Shown: one piece after another, positions 20,630 to 31,370 of the stretch
How positions within the stretch are numbered: the first letter of the stretch is position 1
Layout: every line of letters starts with the position of its first letter
NCBI GenBank assembly: GCA_030704615.1
Contig: CM060733.1
Span: 66,154,001 to 66,218,000, forward strand
DNA length: 64,000 nucleotides
Source of the DNA: Takakia lepidozioides
Lineage: Eukaryota; Streptophyta; Takakiopsida; Takakiales; Takakiaceae
Reading direction: 5' to 3'
The notes under the pieces: generated by a model
Database searches by the model: none
Told to the model about the DNA's origin: nothing
The model's input: only the letters and a program-made list of their open reading frames with translations
Made by a program: the position numbers and the translations under genes

Positions 20630-21371
20630 ATTAAGATGTCGTTGACGACATCTTAATTAGTGCTTCCCTGAGCAGGATTACAGTTCCCCCCTATGGGTCT
20701 CTCCAGGCAATCTTTTTTTATGTGCTCCACTATCGCAAGTTCACCAATGTTTTTTAATAGATCCACTAATGCAGTCACTCTTCATGGATCCACTTTGTTC
20801 AAGTAAACCCAGGCCTTTTTCCATTTTGGGGCTTACATATATATATAAAATATATTGTGATTGATCCTGTTTGGTGAAATTCCCATCGGTAAAGAGGGCA
20901 GGGGATTAAGATGTCGTTGACGACATCTTAATTCGTCATTCCCTGAGCAGGTTACAACTCCCCCAGGCCACATTTTTTTTCTTGCAACGATTATCATGGG
21001 TTCATTTCTCATGTTGAGCATTCGATTTAAGATGTCATTGACGACATAATGCCTGGTGCATGCGCTTGTTGATCCCTCAAGAGACTTTCATGGATCCACT
21101 TTGTTCAAGTAAACCCAAGCCTTTCTCCATTTTTGGGCTTACATATATATATATATATTGTGTTTTATCCTGTTTGGTGAAATTCCCATGTTCAAAGAGG
21201 GCAGGGGATTAAGATGTCGTTGAAGACATCTTAATTCGTCATTCCCTGAGCAGGGTTACAACTCCCCCCTATGATTTTTTCCAGGCCACATTTTTTTTCT
21301 TGCGCCGATTTTCATGGGTTCATTTCTCATGCTGAGCATGCGATTTAAGATGTCGTTGACGACACCTTAAT
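20630..21371. repeat. Right-side array of five A-family palindromes
   Basis: Copies lie at about 20,630-20,657, 20,905-20,932, 21,025-21,050, 21,208-21,235 and 21,343-21,371. The best has arms ATTAAGATGTCGT and ACGACATCTTAAT around TG, a perfect palindrome of 28 bp. Here the usual form is GATGTCGT on the left, against GGTGTCGT in the left array, so the two sides form subfamilies. Spacers are also duplicated (about 300-bp units). Confidence 0.88.
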
Positions 21372-22102
21372 GCGTGGTGCATGCGCTTGCTGATCCCTCA
21401 GGAGACATGCTCATACAGTCCTCCATAGACCCCTCATCTGGACAACTTCTCATCCGTGCTTCATCCAACGTCCATAACACTTTTACGTTCATCCCAAATC
21501 CATTCATCCGTGAATTTTTCATCGTGCATTCGTGCCACTTTCTCGTCATGGAGCCTGTTTGTCTTTGGTCTGATGGAGCGGAGACTGCGTCTTTGCAGTG
21601 AAGTTGGTGTCCACGGAAATAGGCCCACTTGTTCCCACGGTTTTGGGGTCCAGCGCGAAATCTGCTCACGCTTTTATTCTGCTCACGCTTCGGGGAATCT
21701 GCTCACGCATCCAGGAATCTGCTGACAGGTTCTGCTCATGGCTTTGCTGCCCTCCTTTAAACCCCTACTTTTTCAAAGTGGGTTAAGCGGTCACGCTTTG
21801 GAAAAGAAACTGAAAAGTACATAATAAAGCCCAACGCTTTGTTTGGCCTTGATTCTTAAAGAGAATGCCATGATTTTCTTAAAAAAACCGTTTCGGAGTC
21901 TGGAAAATTCTAGCCGTACGGACATTGTTGGCAGACTTGGCTCGCACCAAACCAAGCACATAACAGGGTATTTAGCCCTTGTTAGACAATTCTCTAAGCA
22001 ATTTGTTGATGGTACATAATCTTTTCCTTGAATGCAGATGAAGCACGTCTACTGTGCTGATGGTGCAAACAAATCTATAGCCCTATGCCTTCTGAATACA
22101 AG
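21372..22102. other. Gene-free stretch at the right border of element A
   Basis: No supported gene is seen. A short tandem field of TCTGCTCACGC occurs at 21,660-21,735. The end of element A must lie near here, but no terminal inverted repeat was identified. Confidence 0.35.
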
Positions 22103-22740
22103 TCACGTGGTCAATGGAACTTTGACTGCTTTGAAAACTAGCTCATGAGTCATCGGGCTCCTCCAGGTAAACTGGATTGCAGCCGTTGTACCGCCGCTGT
22201 TGATGTTCACCACAATGTCGTGCCCTTCAATCATACCACCATCGAATATGGAAAGCTTCACTTTTTCGTCCTCCACACCAATGCGAATGTCCCCATACAA
22301 TGGAGAAGAGGAGCGCACTCCTTCAGGAGTATACGTCTCCCCGATGGAGTCCACCCAAGTCCACTAGCAACAATTCTACCGCAACAACATGGCAGTGCGC
22401 ATGGTGCACGCCGTAGCTGGGAAAATCGGAATCAAGGATGTGCAGGAGCCACGGACTCCTCAGACCAAGATCGTCACCCTGCTCGAAGGCGTACTGGCCT
22501 GGCATATACTCAAAAGCTGACAATGTTTCCACATTCGCCCCACAATCTTCTGTGGAAACTGTGTGCCAGATAACGATGTCTCCCGATGTAGCCGTATACA
22601 TTGCATAATCGAAGCCTCCATAAGGGCAGTCGTCGTGGTTCCGCAAGCACGACATCCTTGCAAAGGAGGCCCGGAGGACGTGTATGTTGTCGATGACAAT
22701 GACCTTGCAAACAACAACGAAGCCCTTTGATTTTCCCCCT
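22103..22740 (-). pseudogene. Unknown protein, left copy of an inverted pair
   Basis: Read leftward it gives VLRASFARMSCLRNHDDCPY, then SGDIVIWHTVSTEDC, then PLYGDIRIGV ... SIFDGGMIEGHDIVV and a C-terminus ending KAVKVPLTT. It aligns along its whole length with the + strand copy at 23,190-23,804. TAG codons at 22,376-22,378 and 22,364-22,366 stand where the other copy has Trp and Gln. I do not recognise the family; the alternation of short strands and glycines suggests a beta-rich fold. It is in the B/C-type region, as judged by the B-family palindromes nearby. Confidence 0.6.
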
Positions 22741-22910
22741 GATGACAAGCGGAAGAGCACTGCCGGCTCTAATAATGGAGGAACTGGGTCCCACCTCCCA
22801 GCCTGTCATCGTGTAACGTGTTCATCACGCCAGCGGCGGATGAACCGCTTACTCAAACTCATCCATGGGGAACAATCGCCCACCTGCCACCGAAGTCCAT
22901 CCCCCCGGAT

Positions 22911-22932
22911 GGAAATTCGGCGCCGCATTTCC
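22911..22932. repeat. B-family palindrome between the inverted gene copies
   Basis: GGAAATTCGGCGCCGCATTT plus CC, one mismatch from a perfect palindrome. It lies in the centre of the inverted duplication 22,103-23,804. Confidence 0.8.
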
Positions 22933-23189
22933 ATCGAAAGGGAGATGGATGAAGTCGTCTCGAGGGGCGATACGCCCACCTGGCACTTACGGCCTATAGT
23001 TTGCATGGCACTGATGGAAACTGAAACGGCTACATTCATGGAGCAGCCAATTTTCATCCGTGCAACTTCCTGTAAGGGGAAATTTAAATGTGCCCTAGAG
23101 TCTTAGGAATTGCACCGTTTGCAAACTCATTGTAGTCTCCTTGCACAGCTTCCTGCCTCCGTGTTGCTGCCTCCTCCATCAAGAAGCTG

Positions 23190-23804
23190 TTGTCATTCAG
23201 CGTTCTCCGCTACTCTTTTGCAAGGATGCCGTGCCGCCGCAATCCTGTTGACTGCCCATATCATGGCCACGATTATGCGATGTTCAAACCAAAATCAGGA
23301 GACATCATTGTCTGGCTCTCTGTTTTTACTGACGCTTCTAGAGTCAAGCGGGAGTCATTGTGCGCAATGGAGTATTTGGAGGACTATTAACGCTTTGAGC
23401 GAGGTGAGGATGAGGGTCAATGCGGTCCGTGGGTGCTGCAAATTGTTGACCTCGATATACCTTGCTGGAATGGGAAGCCGGATAGATCACGCACGGCCAT
23501 GCTTTGGCGCTGGAACTGCTGCCAGTGGACCAGGGAGGATTGCACTGGCGAGAACTTTATTCGTGGAGTTCAATCCGCTTTTCCAATATATGGAGACATT
23601 CGCCTGAGTTGCGAAGGCAAATCGCACGGGCACATGAGGCCCACAGTGACCCTATCAATGTATGATGGTGGTATCATTGATGGGCAGGACATTGTCGTCA
23701 GCTCCACCAAGGGCACCAGAACGACCGCAATGCAGTTTACCTTGAGGTGCCGCGTCATTAATGAGCTTGTTTTGAGGGCTATCAAAGTTCCGTCGACTTG
23801 GTGA
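23190..23804 (+). pseudogene. Unknown protein, right copy of an inverted pair
   Basis: This frame is open for 205 codons except for one TAA at 23,388-23,390. It reads VLRYSFARMPCRRNPVDCPY, then SGDIIVWLSVF, then WVLQIVDLDIPCWNG, then PIYGDIRLSCEG, then LSMYDGGIIDGQDIVV, ending RAIKVPSTW. It is the better preserved member of the pair. No catalytic motif or membrane segment is evident. Two diverged copies that keep the same length and the same invariant Trp, Cys and Gly positions suggest the protein was once under selection. The family is unknown to me. Confidence 0.6.
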
Positions 23805-24022
23805 CGCCCATGTAGAAGGCAGAAGGGTTTAGACTTGTTTGGACTTGCTTAATGTGAGACACCGTGTTCGATCAATAAAACAACCCACATCAACCCTCAA
23901 AATTTGTGGTCTCATTTGTACAATGTCTCTCTCCACATCAATCGCCAGAAGAGCGATATCAGAGTCATGAGGTCAAGGAAATGCGTCTTTGCAGAAACGG
24001 AAAGATGTACATGCCCAAGTTC

Positions 24023-24044
24023 GGAAATGCGGCACCGCATTTCC
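24023..24044. repeat. B-family palindrome inside a coding block of copy C
   Basis: GGAAATGCGGCACCGCATTT plus CC, a 22-bp palindrome. It lies within an open coding block of copy C, where it reads as GNAAPHF. Confidence 0.85.
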
Positions 24045-24134
24045 TCACTGACCCGCACATGTTCGCCGAACTCTTGGATCTCGAGCTCATTCAAAAAGCC
24101 ATGGCTAAAACAGACCGGACATGGTATCGGCTCA

Positions 24135-24719
24135 CTATGGATGGAATGGTAGAGATAATATATGAAGTAAGTCGTCCTCCCATTTTCTTGCCTGCTCCTT
24201 CCCCAATTTCCAGTCATCTGTCCACATGGATCGTATGTACTCCTGGACATCGGGATCTACTAGTATAGGAGGGTTCGTGGGAAGAGGGACCTCTGTGACT
24301 TCGTCTTCTGAACTGTCCGAGAGGTTGACAAATGTCATGGAGGTAGTTTCTTCTGTCTTGATGGGGACTGATTTTGGCGCCTGCGCCACCGAAGCTGCTG
24401 TTCCGGGCGTGAGTATAGTGTCCGATGAAAGGCGTCTCTGATCTCCATGAACGCGGTACTTGGCGGGTGGAACTCTCCACTCTCTTCGACCATCCCGTTT
24501 TTGCGGCTTTTGAACCTGTGTTCCCTCAACCTTCCCACTACTATCGTACACCTCTCTAACCACATGGACGGTCCCTGGCTCAAAGCGGAATGTTATGCAA
24601 ATCAAATCCTCCTCAACAACGGCCAGTCCATTGTCGGCGGCCACGGCGCTCAGGTACTCGGCTTGCAGAGGGGAGTACAATATTACCACGTCAGGGGCAG
24701 TCCAAAACATTGCAGGCAT
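24135..24719 (-). CDS. Hypothetical protein, 194 codons, unrecognised
   Basis: This uninterrupted frame starts at the ATG at 24,717-24,719. The N-terminal third is hydrophobic and globular-looking (PDVVILYSPLQAEYLSAVAA), the middle is basic, and the C-terminal part is acidic and Ser-rich (LSDSSEDEVTEVP) with a final amphipathic segment. It lies antisense between two exon-like blocks of companion copy C, so it may be a nested gene, another transposon's gene or a fragment of a related element. The frame is too long and too well balanced to dismiss as chance, but no homology was recognised. Confidence 0.4.
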   Translation of the reverse strand: MPAMFWTAPDVVILYSPLQAEYLSAVAADNGLAVVEEDLICITFRFEPGTVHVVREVYDSSGKVEGTQVQKPQKRDGRREWRVPPAKYRVHGDQRRLSSDTILTPGTAASVAQAPKSVPIKTEETTSMTFVNLSDSSEDEVTEVPLPTNPPILVDPDVQEYIRSMWTDDWKLGKEQARKWEDDLLHILSLPFHP

Positions 24720-25479
24720 TGACGGACCACTTGAAGGAAGCCGGGGTAAAGTCCAGAACCAAGTACAAAGTCAAAGCTTGTGAAGCTGGTGGCCATTGCA
24801 GATCCGACTCTCGGAAAGGACTTCATCCCCGAGATTGCAAGACATTATTCTCGGGCTATGCAGCCGACCATGCAGTTGGAGAAACTGAAACACCTCTCAA
24901 CGACATGTGTGGAGGCGAAATATAAGGTGAGGTTGCACTGCACTGAATTTCCTTTTTAGCAATAGCGACTGTACTTTCTGCTCCTGACATTGGATCGGAA
25001 ATGGCAGACAAGGTGGTTGTCGATCTGGAATGCATCGGAGAGTATAAGGACCATGTGGTCTTTTCCACTCGAAGTTTCCGACCCTGCCGTGGATCTCTGG
25101 CTCAACCGCATGACTTGGTGGTTCCAGGTAATTCAAGGTACTTCCCCCCATTTCCTTTGCTGGCATAAATTCCATGAACGGCTCTGTGACAATGCATGTT
25201 GTAAATGTAGATAATGACAAATGCGAAGGAGCAAGTCATACTCCATACAAATTTGTTCGACTTGTATGTCAAATGGAATGGAGCACAGACATTGGAAGAG
25301 TACGTGACACGTTTCAGATGTGCATACAAGGACTCCCTCTTCGCCAGGGAGCTGCAGACAGCAAGAAGGAGCGTGGAGTTCACACATCAGGAAGGGGCGG
25401 GAAAAGCAGCAATGCGAATTGTGTACAGGTAAAGCACAACTCCCGTTGTATGCAAAACCTGGGATCTCAGTGTGCCTCA

Positions 25480-25497
25480 GAAATGCGGCATCGCATT
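25480..25497. repeat. B-family palindrome, diverged copy
   Basis: AAATGCGGCATCGCATTC, one or two changes from the B consensus, in an intron-like segment of copy C. Confidence 0.65.
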
Positions 25498-27059
25498 CGC
25501 ACTTTCTGTTTTTGGTTGCACTCTGCGAATACATTGTTCAAAACCTGTACTCACGCATGTGGACTGTGTTGCAGATATATGAAATACGTGCTACTTAAGA
25601 CAGGGGCCCTGGCGCAAGAGCCCCCATTTTTTATGCTTGGACCGTGCCGGGCGCAAGCTGTGTCTACACACCAGAGATGCAAAAACAATGGCATGCCTCG
25701 CATCTCGCTGGATGCCCCTGGTACCTGGACATGTCTGGCGGACTTGTTGACGAATCGGAGAAAGAGCTGCACGCAAAAGCGGAGGAGAAGAGAAGGGAAA
25801 GACGTGTCCCTGGTGGAGCCTGAAAAGGCAAAGGACGCTGTTACTCTGGAAGAATCCAGAAAGACAGCTGAGATGGCACAAAAGACGGTGGATGCAGCTG
25901 TGCAGGCTCAACAGAAGGGATTGCAGAAGAGGACTCGCCAGCAAGCAGCAGCAGTTGTGACACCCAAGAAGACGAAGAAGCAGAAATAGAAAGAGCAGGA
26001 AGAGGGTGAAGAAGAGGGCGAAAATGGCACTAGAAGGAAAACGCGGAATAACCACTTTGTTAACCACTCATTTTGAGTGGTAAGAGATACTAAACCACTC
26101 TGGCCCCAGAGTGATGAAGAACCAGTGGATTAGGACAAGTGAGTGGTAAAAGACATTACGTGGCATCAGTGGTTAAGGACAGTGGTTCGAACCACTCACG
26201 TCCGGGTCCACCTGTTCGCTGACATGTCACAGTGGTAAATTAACCACCGTAACGTGTCAATGACGTGTCACTGAGGTAAACCAACCACTTCTGACGTGTC
26301 ACAGTGGTAAAGTAACCACTTCCGTTTTCCAGTGGACATGTGGAAGTCGGTGGTCCGTGGATGATATTGGAGATTATGTTGACACGTCTCAGCATGGACA
26401 CGTGTCATGTGTCGGTGCTACGAAATGGATGGAGTGAAAAATTCAATGACTTCCGAAACTACTTGTTGAGTGATCGCGAAATGACTCACATAGTCATTCT
26501 ATGAAAACTGAGAATATACAATATCACTCAAACCGTGGTTATGTGAGTGGATGACATCTCTCAGCAGGTCATTGGAATGATTACCCACATAGTGGTATGT
26601 AAGTTGTTTGAATCATCCACGGTGTCTCTCTGAGTGGGAACTATGGATTGGAATGATTACTAACAGAGTGGTGTGTAAGTGATTATGAATACCACTGGAG
26701 GAATTCATACCACTAATACAGTAATATATAGGTGATTACTTATACCACTACAGGAGTGGTAATGGAGGCAATTGTGTGTATTTGGCTACTCTTACAGTTT
26801 TAAATTATACCACTATTACAGTGGCGTGCAAGTGATTAGGAACATAACTAGAGGAACACATACCACTAGTGTAGTGAAAGAAGTACCATTGGGGATTCCA
26901 CAAAATAAAATAAAATCCCAGAGAGTAAGTGCTGGAACACTGTCAACAAAATCCAGCCATGATAAAAGTCTGAGCCTAACTTCTACACGGCGTCTCCGCA
27001 TGCATGCTAGGAACACTTCTTCTCATTGCCGGCAATGTCTACGCCCGGGCAAACGAAAT

Positions 27060-27400
27060 TGTAAGCCCTCTTCATGTTCTTATCTGGCCAGGGCTGCCAG
27101 GCTCACATTTGATGTAGATGTACACCAAGGGAATATTCATAATGACATCTGGTACAATTTCAGCTTTGATAATGTCACCATGAATCTCTTTGCCCCTTCC
27201 CAGGGCTGCTAGGCTCCCATATGCATATTACAAACACAAATGAACATGACCTGGTCTTGCTTCATCCCTTCCCACATCATTTGCTCCTAGGTTTCCAAAG
27301 CCTTAATCCCATACCCATGCTGCACACACCTTGCAATCCTTGCACTCCAAAACACCACATCTCGTTCAACCACCTCTCTTGATCCTCTTTCAGAAGCTGT
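27060..27400 (-). pseudogene. PPR gene fragment
   Basis: On the - strand this holds a broken PPR unit equivalent to 9,240-9,520 of the first CACTA element (the LAALGRG...EVHGDIIKA type), followed by ALGRG- and MALQNT-like remnants. Several stops interrupt it. Confidence 0.6.
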
Positions 27401-27404
27401 GGTC

Positions 27405-28330
27405 ATGGTTGAGGTGCCTGATTTTATCAACTGTGCCGCTGCAGCTGCTACCTTTAGTTGACCATCTACCCATGCAGCAGGTTTCTTGTAGCTATTGATC
27501 CACGTGGAATCATAGGTAATCTGGAGCTTGAAGTCCGGCCCTCTTGGATGAATCTAGACCCAAACTCTATCCCTGCTCCTTCAGCTATCCATGCCGCTGC
27601 ACAAATCATGCATACATCCTTGCTTTGCTGCTAGCACCTGACAATGACAGCCTAGATTTGTTCTAGGATACACCCAACTCAACTTATCATTATGGTCAAT
27701 TGCATCTGCTACTCTATGTAATCCAGCAGGCATTCACCTTTTTGCCTCGATTGTCCTACCATGGACTGGGGTCAGAAAAGTATTCATTCCACAGCTTCTC
27801 CTCGTCTCAGCTGTTACCTGTTTCTGGATACTTCCCTGTGTTCACATTGACAGTACCATGTCAAAGTCACTCCAAACTATCAAAGGTTCACTCAACCAGC
27901 TAACTTGCAGAATTCAACATGAAAATTTAGGGCCAATTCTGATAAGAGGGAAAAACAGGGTGAAAATGTGTTGAAGAAGGTGCCTTCATTAGTAGTGCCT
28001 GATTTTATCAATTGTGCTGCTGTTGCTGCGGCTTCCAGTTGACCATCTACCCATGCAGGTTTCTTGCAGCTATTGATCCACATGGAATTATAGGTAGTCA
28101 TGAGCTAGAAGTCCCGTCTTGGATGAATCTGGACCGGCCAGACTCTACCCCTGCTCCCTCAGCTATCCAAGCTCTGCACAAATCATGCATACATCCTTCC
28201 ATTGCTGCTAGCGGCTGACAATGACAGCCTACAATTGTTCCAGCAAACACCCAACCCTACTTATCACCCATGCAGAATTCAACATGCATCTCAGGGCCAA
28301 GTCTGATGAGAGGGCAAAACAGGCTGAAAC
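27405..28330 (-). pseudogene. OSB-like (PDF-motif) modules
   Basis: Two modules of the kind described at 7,545-8,600. The one at 27,440-27,560 gives the clearest second half of the OSB PDF motif on the - strand: PDFKLQITYDSTWINSYKK then WVDGQL and an Ala-rich stretch. The one at 27,892-28,101 keeps SCKKPAWVDGQLEAAATAAQ in an open frame of 69 codons. Stops and frameshifts elsewhere mark both as non-functional. Confidence 0.5.
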
Positions 28331-28979
28331 ATGCCCTCACCACATTGTCCTTGACCCATGGAGGATTTGACCGACCATCAACCCAAAAGGACCTTTTGTG
28401 TCACTAGAAGAGAAATCGGCTTTTTCCACGGTTTTTTCCACACTTTTTGCTGTGGAATCAACCGCAATCCACACCTGCCGTGGGTGTAAGGAACGAGTAG
28501 TGCTTTCGGACACCCCGTGGACGGCCTGGCTCTTGGGTGGCCCTGTGGAAAAGTCCACGGGAGGCTTTTTCCACGGGTGGCTTTTTTCACGGGGTGCATG
28601 GTGACATGGCCGCTGACATGGCGGATGACATAGCTGACATGGCAGAGTGTGAAAAAGGCCAGTGTGGCTTGTTTCACGGCGGATTTCACACCTTGAACAA
28701 GCCATTATGTGACACGTGTCATATTTCACACCTTCGACAAGTCACTATGCAACACGTGTTCGTTCCTGTGTGGTGGTACGCATTAATTAATTAGTAATTG
28801 ATTTCCAATCTTAAGTTTGAATATTAATGGATTTAATTTATTGTTATTATTATGATGATGATTATTATTATTATAGGGAAAATGGACAGTGGCCTTGATG
28901 AGAACATTATTAAATAAAAATATTGAAATTGTATTTTTAGAAATTATATTTATTCGCTTAGATACCAAAACACACCCTT

Positions 28980-29810
28980 TGCAGGGAAGGAGTTTGCCTT
29001 AGTGTCTATGTTGAGTTGCGTCTCCTACTCTCTGTAATCTAATAGACATTCACCTTTTTCTCTTGGTTGTCCCACCCTTGACTGGGGTCAGAAAAGCATT
29101 CATTCCACAGCTTCTCCTCATCTCTGTTACATGTTTCTGGATATTTTTCTATTGTCACTTTGGCAGTATCATGTCAAAATCACTCCAAACTATGTACCAT
29201 CTACCCATGCAGGTTTCTTGTAGCTATTCTTCCACAGGGAATCATAAGTAATCTGGAGCTTGAAATCTGGCCCTCTTGGATGACACTCTATCCTTGCTCC
29301 TTCAGCTATCTATGCCTCTGCACAGATCATGCATACATCCTTGCATTGATGTTAGCAGCTGACAATGGCAGCCTAGATTTGTTCCAGCAAACACCCAACT
29401 CAACTTATCACACCAGTTCATATTCTCAATTGCATCTACCACTCTGTAATCAAAAGGCATTTACCTTCCAAGACGGTTGTCCCACCATTGACTGGGGTCA
29501 GAAAAGTATTCATTCTACAGCTTCTCCTCTACCTATTTCTGGATACTTTCCTATTGTCACTTTGGCAGTATCATGTCAAAGTCACTCCAAACTATCAAAG
29601 GTTCACTCAACCAGCTAACTTGCAGAATTCTTAAAATATGAAAATTTAGGGCGATTATGATAAGAGGGGAAAACAGAGTGAAATGTGTTGAAGAAGGTGC
29701 CTTGATTAGCATTGCCTGATTTATCAATTGTGTTACTGCTGCTGCGCCTTCCAATTGACCATCTATCCATGCAGGTTTCCTGGAGCTATTTTTCCACATG
29801 AAATCACCCC
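28980..29810 (-). pseudogene. OSB-like modules
   Basis: Two further copies of the OSB module (about 28,980-29,620 and 29,640-29,810). The second keeps NSSRKPAWIDGQLEGAAAVT in frame with the PPR fragment upstream, so a PPR-OSB chimeric frame runs through 29,557-30,138 on the - strand. This is a junction of fragments, not evidence of a real fusion protein. Confidence 0.45.
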
Positions 29811-30540
29811 TTCCCGCATCATTGCTCATAGGTCTCCAAAGCCTCCATCCGCGCCCTTGCTGTGCATATCCTGCAATCATCGCACTCCACGACACCACAT
29901 CTTGTTCAGCCATACTGTCGAACACTTCCTTTGCATCCTCGATGCACCCACATTTGGCATATATGCAGTCCACTAGGGCAGTGTTCAGAATGACATTGGG
30001 TACAATCCCATATTTGACGATGTCACCATGGACCTCTTTGCCCTTTTCCAGAGCTCTCAGGCTTGCACATGCATTACAAACAAATGTGATGTGGTTGGGC
30101 TTCACCCCTTCGCGTAGCAGTTGCTCATAGGTCTCCAAAGCATTCCTACCACACCCATGTTAAATCCTGCCAACATTATATTCAACGTGATCAAAGTTCG
30201 TTGAGGCATTCCGTTGAACACTCGGTGTGCATTCATGATGCTCCTGCACTTAACATACATGTTCACAAGGGGGTTGAGGAGAAAAACACTTGGCGTTAAT
30301 CCACTTCGGATAATGTGAGTGTGCACCTGCTTTCCAGCTTCCAAACCCTTCATTTTGATGCACTTAAGCAAGAGATAGACATACATATATGAATCTGCTG
30401 AAATGCTCCTTGGTTTAAAGGTTGTAGAGCCTCTTTCAGTCTGCCTGCCTCACAAAGCATCTTCACATGCCCAAAAGAGCCAGAAGAGGCATTATGGACT
30501 CCCTCTCTTGATCCTCTTTTAGAAGCTGTGGTCATGGTTG
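29780..30540 (-). pseudogene. PPR gene fragment, about six repeats
   Basis: Read leftward: KQVHTHIIRSGLTPSVFLLN, LVNMYVKCRSIMNAHRVFNG, then after a frame change YEQLLREGVKPNHITFVCNA, EVHGDIVKYGIVPNVILNTA, then YAKCGCIEDAKEVFDSM and AEQDVVSWSAMIAGYAQQG. These are alternating P, L and S motifs of a PLS-class PPR protein. The frame is broken near 30,120 and by an insertion in LVD[C]IYAKCG. No E or DYW domain is present. Intact relatives act in organellar RNA editing and processing. Confidence 0.75.
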
Positions 30541-30559
30541 AGGTGCCTGATTTGAATCA

Positions 30560-31370
30560 GGGCTGCTAGGCCTGAAATGCACACAAATATGATGTGGCCG
30601 GGCTGAACCCCTTCCCCCATCATTTGCTCATAGGTCTCCTAAGCCTCCATCCCACGTCCCTGTTGTGCATACCCTGCAAACATTGCACTCCACAACACCA
30701 CATCTCATTCAGCCATAGTGTTGAACACTCCCTTTGCATCCTCGATGCACCCACATTTTGCATACATGTCCACTAGGGTATTGTTCAAAATGACATTTGG
30801 TAAAATTCCAGCTCTGAAGGTGTCACCATGGACCTCCTTCCCCTTTTCCAGAGCTGCCAGGGCAGTGTTTCGAATGATATTAGGTGCAATTCCAGATTTG
30901 ATGATATCCCCATGCACCTCTGTGCCCTTCTCCAGGGCTGCCAGGCCTGCAATGCATACAAACATGATGTGGCCGGGCTGGACCCCTTCCCCCATCATTT
31001 GCTCATAGGTCTCCAAAGCCTCCATCCCACGTCCTTGCTGTGCATACCCTGCAAGCATCGCACTCCACGACACCACATCTCGTTCAGCCATAGTGTTGAA
31101 CACTCCCTTTGCATCCTCGATGCACCCACATTTTGCATACATGTCCACTAGGGTATTGTTCAGAATGACATTTGGTACAATTCCAACTCTGAAGATGTCA
31201 CCACGGACCTCCTTCCCCTTTTCCAGAGCTGCCAGGGCAGTGTTTAGAATGACATTAGGTACAATTCCAGCTTTGATGATATCCCCATGCACCTCTTTGC
31301 CCTTCTCAAGGGATGCCAGGCTTGCACAAGCATTGCAATGCACACAAACATGATGTGAGAGGGCAAAACA
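30560..31370 (-). pseudogene. PPR gene fragment with internal tandem duplications
   Basis: An uninterrupted - strand frame of 212 codons (30,705-31,343) carries EVHGDIIKAGIVPNVILNTA, ALEKGKEVRGDIFRVGIVPN, LVDMYAKCGCIEDAKGVFNT, MAERDVVSWSAMLAGYAQQG, YEQMMGEGVQPGHIMFVCIA and then the same series again. The first and second halves are about 330-bp tandem copies, and inside each the first repeat has been duplicated and truncated to TALAALEKGKE. It lacks the start, the organellar presequence and the C-terminal domains, so it is a fragment despite the open frame. Confidence 0.75.

Larger units (their letters stand above)
23960..26027 (+). pseudogene. FVWD/MTase companion gene, copy C, central part, broken by a CACTA insertion
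   Basis: Exon-like blocks in + orientation match copy A. About 23,966-24,165 contains KTDRTWYRLTMDGMVEIIYE before a GTAAGT donor (A: KKSETWYNLTREAFLEYLYA). About 24,722-24,926 contains VAIADPTLGKDFIPEIARHY before GTGAGG (A: IRIADPGLGKGFLEQ). About 25,214-25,429 contains YVTRFRCAYKDSLFARELQT before GTAAAG (A: YIRKWRRELWKYAFFREFEK). From 25,576, FYAWTVPGASCVYTPEMQKQ and CPWYLDMSGG correspond to A's FIRGWANPNDETTMYTAG and CGWYVDCPRA. A Lys-rich tail follows, then a TAG at 25,987-25,989 with acidic codons continuing in frame until the CACTA end at 26,028. The methyltransferase-like end is missing. Function as for copy A, unproven. Confidence 0.55.
26028..28401 (+). mobile_element. CACTA transposon, left end and part of the interior
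   Basis: CACTAGAAGGAAAACGCGG starts at 26,028 within the coding tail of companion copy C. From 26,045 to about 26,890 the motif ACCACT/AGTGGT occurs in both orientations dozens of times, including phrases such as TGTCACAGTGGTAAA followed by AACCACT; this is a subterminal repeat field. After about 26,930 the interior holds PPR and OSB fragments. The right end was not found; a second CACTA end interrupts the element at 28,402. The 3-bp target site would be TGG (26,025-26,027), unconfirmed without the other end. Confidence 0.65.

Noticed and set aside
29557-30138. Genuine PPR-OSB fusion protein
   Set aside because: The joined frame has no start, no targeting sequence and a damaged PPR repeat, and the same junction recurs with different frames elsewhere. 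It is a joint between captured fragments.
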